The notes below the pieces were generated by a model. That model worked only from the letters and a program-made list of their open reading frames with translations. It did not search any database and was not told the origin of the DNA. From Comamonadaceae bacterium (lineage in GTDB: Bacteria > Pseudomonadota > Gammaproteobacteria > Burkholderiales > Burkholderiaceae_C): DNA of 16,800 nucleotides. Shown here one piece after another: positions 8,386 through 14,249 of the stretch. The first letter of the stretch is position 1. Each line of letters starts with the position of its first letter. The translations under genes were made by a program, and so were the position numbers. The DNA lies in contig CANKNK010000006.1 in the NCBI GenBank assembly GCA_947483455.1, positions 1 to 16,800 on the forward strand, given 5' to 3'.

Positions 8386-9575
8386 CCCGTTCTCCCCGGA
8401 TCCTCGCGCTGGGCCAATGGGTCGCGGTTTTTCTCAAAGAGGCCAAAGACGCATGGCGCGATCGGCGCACCCTGCGCATGGTGCTATTGCTCAGCGTGGT
8501 GCAAGGGCCTCTGGTCTTGTTGTTGGTCTCCACTTTGGCGAGTGACAAAGAGAGTCGCATCGATAAGCGCGAAATCTACGTGCAGGGTATGCAGTACGCA
8601 CCGGACTTACAAAACTTCATGGAGCGCCAGGCCTACGCCATCAAGGCCCCGCCCGCCGATGCGATGGACAAGCTCGCCACCGGACAGTTAGAAGACGCCA
8701 TCATCGTGGTGCCGCCGGATTTCGAGCAGCAATTGCAGACCCTGCAGATGCCTTCCATCGCAATCTATGCCAATAGCAGCAGCCGTGGTTCCAGCACCTC
8801 GCGCGATCTAGCACGCAAGCTTTTGCAGGCTTATGTCCAGGAGCGCGTCGCCTTGACGCTGGTCATGCGCGGCGTTGGTGTAGCCAGTCTCAAGCCGCTA
8901 GAGGTGCAAGAGCATGACATGGCCGATGCCAGTGCGCGCGCCGCACAGCTAACCGGCTCCTTGATCCCGTTGTACGTACTGATTGCGGTGCTCACCGGTG
9001 CCATGGGCGCGGCTATGGACAGCACGGCCGGCGAGCGCGAGCGCAGCTCGCTGGAACCATTGATGATGAACCCTGTCTCCCCCTGGGCGCTTGCGCTGGG
9101 CAAGTGGGGCGCAGTTGCCCTGCTGGCCGCCCTGATTGCCTTGCTCACGAGTCTAAGTTTTATTCCGGCCCAGTTTCTGATCCGCAGCGATGCCTTGCAG
9201 GCATTGTTTCGTTTCGGCCTGTCCGATGCCCTGCATTTTGGTCTCATATGCCTGCCCTTTGCGGGCGCCGTATCCGCAGTACTCATGGCTACGTCGGTAC
9301 GCGGCAAGAGTATCAAAGAAGCCCAGGCTGGCAATTCGCTGGTGCTCATGACGTTTATGCTTTTGCCCTTGGTGTCTTTGCTCAACGATGCTGCCGAGCC
9401 CGATTGGTACTACCTGGTGCCCTCCTTGGCCCAACAAACTTTGATGCTGCATGTCTTGCGGGCCGAGCCCATAGCGCTTTGGCAGTGGCTGCTACCCTGT
9501 GCGGTAGGCTTGGTGGTGGCTGTGGCCGCCTTGGCTTACGTGGGGCGGGCCTTGCGCAGCAATGCAGTGCACTGA
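8382..9575 (+). CDS. ABC-2 type transporter permease (NatB-like)
   Basis: A 397-residue membrane subunit paired with the ATPase that it overlaps. A first membrane helix at about residues 31-50 is followed by a long extracytoplasmic loop (about 52-195) and then a block of about five helices: 196-216, 236-262, 290-310, 322-342 and 368-390. This is the NatB/YhaP ABC-2 layout of one helix, a big loop and a C-terminal bundle. Between the second and third helices lies the ABC-2 feature ERERSSLEPLMMNPVSP, the cytoplasmic stretch expected to contact the ATPase. The ATG sits inside ATGA at the ATPase stop, so the start is firm. The upstream, overlapping S33 hydrolase suggests that the transporter and an extracytoplasmic peptidase act in one process; what is moved is unknown. 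Confidence 0.92.
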   Translation: MTRSPRILALGQWVAVFLKEAKDAWRDRRTLRMVLLLSVVQGPLVLLLVSTLASDKESRIDKREIYVQGMQYAPDLQNFMERQAYAIKAPPADAMDKLATGQLEDAIIVVPPDFEQQLQTLQMPSIAIYANSSSRGSSTSRDLARKLLQAYVQERVALTLVMRGVGVASLKPLEVQEHDMADASARAAQLTGSLIPLYVLIAVLTGAMGAAMDSTAGERERSSLEPLMMNPVSPWALALGKWGAVALLAALIALLTSLSFIPAQFLIRSDALQALFRFGLSDALHFGLICLPFAGAVSAVLMATSVRGKSIKEAQAGNSLVLMTFMLLPLVSLLNDAAEPDWYYLVPSLAQQTLMLHVLRAEPIALWQWLLPCAVGLVVAVAALAYVGRALRSNAVH

Positions 9576-9604
9576 CTGTGCAGGGGGACAGAGCGGTCTT
9601 TTTT
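9574..9604 (+). terminator. Weak terminator-like dyad after the NatB-like permease
   Basis: Immediately at the permease stop codon an imperfect dyad (GACTGT pairing with ACAG and GTC across a bulge) is followed by six T residues at 9599-9604. The stem is short and interrupted, so at best it is a partial or Rho-assisted terminator. It supports, but does not prove, a transcription break between the two ABC units. Confidence 0.2.
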
Positions 9605-9640
9605 GCAGTCCATTCCCGTTTTTCTGCAGTTGGTCGCTTA

Positions 9641-9659
9641 GGCCTTGGCCTACAAGGCC
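9641..9659. repeat. Perfect inverted repeat, 7-bp stem with 5-nt loop
   Basis: GGCCTTG at 9641-9647 and CAAGGCC at 9653-9659 are exact reverse complements around the loop GCCTA. No T-run follows, so it does not look like a classical intrinsic terminator. It overlaps the possible -35 box of the downstream ABC unit and could be an operator or an RNA hairpin. Confidence 0.55.
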
Positions 9660-9673
9660 AGAATGCGCACAAT
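9645..9673 (+). promoter_or_regulatory. Possible sigma-70 promoter for the ATPase/permease-M1/M16 unit
   Basis: TTGGCC (9645-9650) and CACAAT (9668-9673) are separated by 17 nt and each match four of six consensus positions. They sit about 34 nt ahead of the ATPase start at 9707 and after the longest gap in the plus-strand chain, where a promoter would be expected. The match is modest and could be chance. Confidence 0.25.
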
Positions 9674-9706
9674 GGGCCTCGTATTTGATGAAAAAGGGCT
9701 TTTCCT

Positions 9707-10615
9707 ATGCTTGAACTGAGTCAACTTTCGCATCGCTATGCCAACGGCACCCAGGCGCTTGATGGTGTCGATTTACACATCCCCAAGGGCATGTTCGGTC
9801 TGCTTGGCCCCAATGGCGCTGGCAAATCCACCCTGATGCGCTGTATTGCCAGCTTGCAGACACCCAGTGAGGGCAGCATCCGATTTGGTGACATCGACGT
9901 GGTGCGCGAGCCCGAAAAACTGCGCCAAGTTCTGGGCTATCTGCCGCAGGACTTTGGGGTATATCCGCGCATCAGTGCCTATGATTTGCTAGACCACTTG
10001 GCCGTACTCAAAGGCATCACAGGGCGCGGTGCACGTAAAGACACGGTCGAAAGCCTGTTGGCGAAAGTGAATTTATGGGATGTGCGTAAAAAGGCCGTGG
10101 CCGGATTTTCGGGCGGTATGCGCCAGCGTTTTGGTATTGCCCAGGCCTTGATTGGCAACCCCAAGCTCATTATTGTGGATGAGCCCACCGCAGGCCTGGA
10201 TCCGGAGGAGCGCAACCGGTTTAACAATTTACTGGTAGAAATTGGCGAGCAAGTGGTGGTGATTTTGTCGACCCATATCGTTGACGATGTCTCTGATCTG
10301 TGTCCCCAAATGGCCATCATCGTAGGCGGGCGGGTACTTTTGCAAGGCGCGCCCGAAGCCCTGGTGCAAAGTTTGCAGGGTCGGGTTTGGCGCCGCGACA
10401 TCGCAACCGGTGCCTTGGAGGAGTTTCGCCAGCACCATTCGGTCATTGCCAACCGGCTGCGTGCAGGCCAAACCGTCATCCATGTGCTGGCCGACAGTGC
10501 CCCCGATGCGCAATTCACGCCAGTGACGGGTTCCTTGGAAGACCTGTATTTTTCCATTGTGGTGGGAGCCCGGCAGGCCGCTGGCGCCGCCTCCCCTGCT
10601 GCGGCCCAAGCCTGA
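9707..10615 (+). CDS. ABC-2 type transporter ATPase for the permease-M1 fusion
   Basis: A 302-residue nucleotide-binding subunit. Walker A is GPNGAGKST beginning at residue 34, with K40. The Q-loop lies in YLPQDFGVYP (about 84-93). The signature is FSGGMRQR starting at residue 134. Walker B is LIIVDEP with D158 and E159, followed by AGLDPEER and the switch histidine in LSTHIVDD. The form of the Q-loop and the FSGGMRQR signature resemble CcmA/NatA-class ATPases that serve ABC-2 permeases. A C-terminal domain of about 80 residues (from about 220) follows the core and ends in an Ala-rich tail. The start is supported by AAAGGG 8 nt upstream. The fused permease gene starts 7 nt after the stop, so this ATPase is its obvious energy source. 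It is only a distant paralogue of the ATPase at 7576, with a canonical GG signature and no N-terminal insertion. Confidence 0.94.
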   Translation: MLELSQLSHRYANGTQALDGVDLHIPKGMFGLLGPNGAGKSTLMRCIASLQTPSEGSIRFGDIDVVREPEKLRQVLGYLPQDFGVYPRISAYDLLDHLAVLKGITGRGARKDTVESLLAKVNLWDVRKKAVAGFSGGMRQRFGIAQALIGNPKLIIVDEPTAGLDPEERNRFNNLLVEIGEQVVVILSTHIVDDVSDLCPQMAIIVGGRVLLQGAPEALVQSLQGRVWRRDIATGALEEFRQHHSVIANRLRAGQTVIHVLADSAPDAQFTPVTGSLEDLYFSIVVGARQAAGAASPAAAQA

Positions 10616-10622
10616 GCCCGCC

Positions 10623-13600
10623 ATGTGGAGCGCTATCGCAATTTTTGAAGCCCGCTACCAGCTGCGCTCGCCGCTGTTTGTAGTGGCTTTCGCCTTGTTT
10701 TTCCTGCTGGCATTTGGCAGTGTCACCTCTGAAAACATCCGCATCGGTGCGGGCGGCAATGTGCATGTCAATGCACCGTTTGCCATTGCCCAAACCATTG
10801 CGGTGCTCAACCTGTTTGGACTGTTTGTGGTCACTGCCTTCGTCGCCAATGTCATTATTCGCGATGATGAAACCGGCTTTGCACCCTTGGTGCGCAGTAC
10901 GCGGATTGGAAAATTCGATTATTTGATGGGGCGCTTTAGCGGTGCGTTTTTTGCCGCTTTGGCGGTGATGGCCTCGGTGCCGCTAGGCATGTTTCTAGGC
11001 AGCCTGATGCCCTGGATAGACCCCGAAACACTAGGTCCCAGGGTATTGCAGCACTATGGACTGGCGTTTTTGTATTTCGCCGTGCCCACCTTGTTCTTGA
11101 CGGCAGCAGCCTTCTTTGCCTTGGCCACCGCCACCCGATCGCTGATGTGGACTTTTATCGGTGTCATCGCATTTTTGGTCTTGTTCATTAGCTCGCGCAT
11201 CATGCTGCGCGATCCCGCTTGGGATGCGGTATCGGCCTGGACCGATCCTTTTGGTATGAGCCCACTCAATCAGGTAACGCGCTACTGGACGGCGGCCGAG
11301 CGCAATACGCAATTGCCAGAGATGACCGGCCTGATTTTGTACAACCGCCTGCTTTGGGGCGCCACGGGCCTGGTATTTCTAGCCTTGGCTTACGCGATTT
11401 TTCGATTTGATAGGGCGGCGGACGCCCCCGGCAAAAAATCGACAGCAAACACATCACCGGACCTGCCGCCGCCCACCCAAGGTCCGCTGCCGTCCAGCGA
11501 GGACGGGGCGCGGGTGGCTTTTACGCAGTGCCTGGCATTGGCGCGCTTTGACCTGGCCTATGTGCTGCGCAGCCCGGCCTTTATCGTGTTGCTGGTGTTG
11601 GGTTTGTTCAATGCGTTGGGCGCCATGACGGGTACCGTGGACCAGCGTGGGGTAGAGTTTTTCCCCGTCACCCGCAATGTCATCGGCGCGCTCAGCGGCG
11701 CTTACACCTTGTTTATATTCATCATCGCGGTGTTTTACGCGGGCGAATTGGTGTGGCGCGACCGCGACCGCCGCATGCACGAGATTGTCGGCGCCAGCGC
11801 AGCGCCCGACTGGACTTTTATGCTGCCTAAGGTGCTGGCCATTGGCGGTGTTTTGCTGGCCACCTTTGTGGTCGCGGTCTTGGGTGGTATCGTATTTCAG
11901 GCTTTTCACGGCTACACCGAATTTGAGCTCACCGCCTATGTAGCGTGGTTTGTTGCCCCCCACACCGTGGAGGCGTTTTTACTGGCTGTTCTGGCCATTT
12001 TTGTACAAACGCTGGTGCCCAACAAGTTCAGTGGCTGGGCGGTGATGCTGCTGTACATTGTCTCGACCATGGTGCTGGTCAACATGGGCTTTGAGCACAA
12101 TTTGTACAACTACGGTAGCAGCACGACAGTGCCCCTGTCGGACATGAATGGTTCCGGCCATTTTTGGATAGGCCGCAGTTGGATGCAGCTGTACTGGCTT
12201 GGTTTTGCCGGTGTGTTGCTGGTGCTCAGCCATTTGATGTGGCGTCGCGGCGTCGATACCTCATTGCTACCGCGTATGCGCCGCATCACCGGTCGTCTTC
12301 GGGGTGGTGTACTTCTGGTGTTGGTGGCCTCTGTCTGCATCTGGCTGGGCGCGGGAATCTGGGTTTTTTACAACACCAATGTGCTCAACCGCTACGAGGT
12401 ACGCGACGAACGCGAGGCGCTCGCCGCCGATATGGAAAAGCAATTGCTGGGCTTTGAGAGCCTGCCCCAGCCCACTATCGTCGAGGTAGAGCTGCAAGTT
12501 GACTTGTACCCGCGGCAACAACGGGCACAAACCCAAGGCAGCTATAGCTTGGAAAACCGCAGTGGTGCGGCGCTCAGCCATTTCCATGTGCAGTTGGATC
12601 CGGACGCCAAGCAGTACACCCTGACCATGGACGGCGCACAACTGGAAAAAGAATATCCCCGCTTTGGTTACCGCATATATGCCTTGAAAGAACCGATGGC
12701 GGTCGGAGAGCGGCGCACATTGCGCTTTTCTAACGTCCTTGAACAGAAGGGGTTCAAAAACGAGGCTAACCAAACCCGTATCGTGGAAAACGGGAGTTTT
12801 CTGAATAACTTTGAAGTTGCGCCACTGATAGGGGTGAGCCGCGAGGCCTTCTTGCAAGACCGCGTCAAGCGGCGCAAGCAGGGCCTGCCTGCCGAGCTGC
12901 GCCAGGCCAAGCTAGAAGACCAGCAGGCCAATGCGCATCACTATTTGCGCCATGACAGTGATTGGGTGCAAGCGCACATCACCCTGAGCACTGACGCAGA
13001 CCAAACACCCGTGGCGCCGGGCTACACCGTGAGCGACACCACGGCCAATGGGCGTCGTACCTTGGTCACCCGTACCGAGGCGCCAATTCACAACTTCTTT
13101 TCATTGCAGTCGGCGCGTTACGCCGTCAAGACCGATCTGTGGAAAAGCCCGAGCGGCAAGACCGTCGATCTGGCGGTGTATCACCATGGCCCCCATGACC
13201 ACAATGTGCAGCGCATGCTCGACGCTATGAAGGTCAGTCTGGATGTCTTTAGCGAGAAATTTTCGCCCTACCAATTCAGGCAATTGCGGATTTTGGAATT
13301 CCCGGCCTATGCCTCCTTTGCCCAGTCCTTTGCTAACACGGTGCCTTACTCGGAGTCCATTGGCTTTATCCAAAATTTCAAAGAGGAGTCGCGCGATAGC
13401 AAGATCGACCTGGTCACGTATGTCACTGCCCACGAGGTGGCGCACCAATGGTGGGCGCACCAAGTCATCGGTGCCGATAAGCAGGGCATGACAATGCTCA
13501 GCGAATCCTTTTCTCAGTACGGCGCACTGCTGGTCATGGAGAAGTTGTACGGACGCGAGCAAATCCGCAAATTTCTGAAATATGAGCTCGATGGCTATTT

Positions 13601-14234
13601 GCGCAGCCGGGGCGGCGAGGTGCTAGAGGAATTACCGCTGTACCGGGTTGAAAACCAGGGTTATATCCATTACCAAAAAGGTGGTTTGGCCATGTACGCC
13701 CTGAAAGAGGAGGTAGGCGAAGCGGCGGTCAACCGGGCATTGCAAAAGTTGCTGGCGCAATTTGCCTTCAAGGCCGCGCCTTACCCCGCGAGTACCGATT
13801 TCTTGCGTTTATTGCGCGCCGAAGTAGAACCAAGTCAGCATGCATTGATTGCCGACTTGTTTGAAAAAATCACCCTTTATGACCTCAAAGCCAGTGCTCC
13901 TTCCGTGCAGGCGCGTGCCGATGGCAAGTTCGACGTTCGCTTTACCGTGCAGGCCAGTAAGTTTTATGCCGATGGCAAAGGGAAGGAAACCGCTGCGCCC
14001 TTGGCGGAAACTTTCGAAATAGGCGCCTTCAGTGCCGAGCCCGCCAAGAAAGGTTATGGGCCGCAGGCGGTGCTGGCCTTGCAGCGCGTGGCCTTGCATT
14101 CAGGTAGCCAAGAGGTGCATCTGGTGACCGATAAGGCGCCTGCCTTTGTGGGGGTGGACCCCTTCAACATGCGTATCGACCGCAATTCCAATGACAATGT
14201 TGTCAAAGTGGGCGCGGCGGGTGCCACACCCTAG
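10623..14234 (+). CDS. Fusion protein: double ABC-2 permease plus C-terminal M1 zinc aminopeptidase
   Basis: From the ATG at 10623, 7 nt after the ATPase stop, the product has 1203 residues. A TTG at 10557 would also be in frame but overlaps the ATPase gene by 59 nt and adds only Pro-rich sequence. Residues 1-260 hold about six membrane helices (near 17, 55, 104, 143, 174 and 242). A Pro- and Ser-rich linker follows (261-300), then about seven more helices (near 316, 357, 402, 443, 469, 521 and 561). The odd total places the rest in the periplasm if the N-terminus is cytoplasmic. Residues 600-1203 are M1-like, with zinc ligands H937 and H941 of HEVAH, catalytic E938, third ligand E961 in MLSESF and the probable catalytic Tyr Y1017 in HYQKGG. 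GxMEN is absent, but S910-E911 lies about where its Glu would be. The architecture matches the little-studied 'ABC permease/M1 aminopeptidase' annotation. Cargo and substrate are unknown. Confidence 0.93.
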   Translation: MWSAIAIFEARYQLRSPLFVVAFALFFLLAFGSVTSENIRIGAGGNVHVNAPFAIAQTIAVLNLFGLFVVTAFVANVIIRDDETGFAPLVRSTRIGKFDYLMGRFSGAFFAALAVMASVPLGMFLGSLMPWIDPETLGPRVLQHYGLAFLYFAVPTLFLTAAAFFALATATRSLMWTFIGVIAFLVLFISSRIMLRDPAWDAVSAWTDPFGMSPLNQVTRYWTAAERNTQLPEMTGLILYNRLLWGATGLVFLALAYAIFRFDRAADAPGKKSTANTSPDLPPPTQGPLPSSEDGARVAFTQCLALARFDLAYVLRSPAFIVLLVLGLFNALGAMTGTVDQRGVEFFPVTRNVIGALSGAYTLFIFIIAVFYAGELVWRDRDRRMHEIVGASAAPDWTFMLPKVLAIGGVLLATFVVAVLGGIVFQAFHGYTEFELTAYVAWFVAPHTVEAFLLAVLAIFVQTLVPNKFSGWAVMLLYIVSTMVLVNMGFEHNLYNYGSSTTVPLSDMNGSGHFWIGRSWMQLYWLGFAGVLLVLSHLMWRRGVDTSLLPRMRRITGRLRGGVLLVLVASVCIWLGAGIWVFYNTNVLNRYEVRDEREALAADMEKQLLGFESLPQPTIVEVELQVDLYPRQQRAQTQGSYSLENRSGAALSHFHVQLDPDAKQYTLTMDGAQLEKEYPRFGYRIYALKEPMAVGERRTLRFSNVLEQKGFKNEANQTRIVENGSFLNNFEVAPLIGVSREAFLQDRVKRRKQGLPAELRQAKLEDQQANAHHYLRHDSDWVQAHITLSTDADQTPVAPGYTVSDTTANGRRTLVTRTEAPIHNFFSLQSARYAVKTDLWKSPSGKTVDLAVYHHGPHDHNVQRMLDAMKVSLDVFSEKFSPYQFRQLRILEFPAYASFAQSFANTVPYSESIGFIQNFKEESRDSKIDLVTYVTAHEVAHQWWAHQVIGADKQGMTMLSESFSQYGALLVMEKLYGREQIRKFLKYELDGYLRSRGGEVLEELPLYRVENQGYIHYQKGGLAMYALKEEVGEAAVNRALQKLLAQFAFKAAPYPASTDFLRLLRAEVEPSQHALIADLFEKITLYDLKASAPSVQARADGKFDVRFTVQASKFYADGKGKETAAPLAETFEIGAFSAEPAKKGYGPQAVLALQRVALHSGSQEVHLVTDKAPAFVGVDPFNMRIDRNSNDNVVKVGAAGATP

Positions 14235-14249
14235 AAAGTAGAGACTTCC

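Larger units (their letters stand above)
9576..9706. other. Spacer between the two ABC units
   Basis: This 131-bp gap is the only sizeable non-coding stretch within the plus-strand gene chain. Besides the dyad, hairpin and possible promoter listed separately, TGCAGT occurs at 9563-9568, 9604-9609 and 9625-9630. The last two copies each follow a T-run, so TTTTTTGCAGT and TTTTTCTGCAGT look like a short direct repeat. A 10-bp palindrome, CAGTGCACTG, covers 9565-9574 at the end of the permease gene. No small gene with a credible ribosome site was seen. Confidence 0.4.

Noticed and set aside
10557..10622. Alternative TTG start giving a 1225-residue fusion protein
   Set aside because: It would overlap the ATPase gene by 59 nt and add 22 residues rich in Pro with no membrane or signal character. 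The ATG at 10623 fits the gene spacing and begins just before the first helix.
12267..12857. Minus-strand open frame of 196 codons inside the permease-M1 gene
   Set aside because: Fully antisense to the end of the membrane region and the start of the M1 domain, with no ribosome site or known motif.
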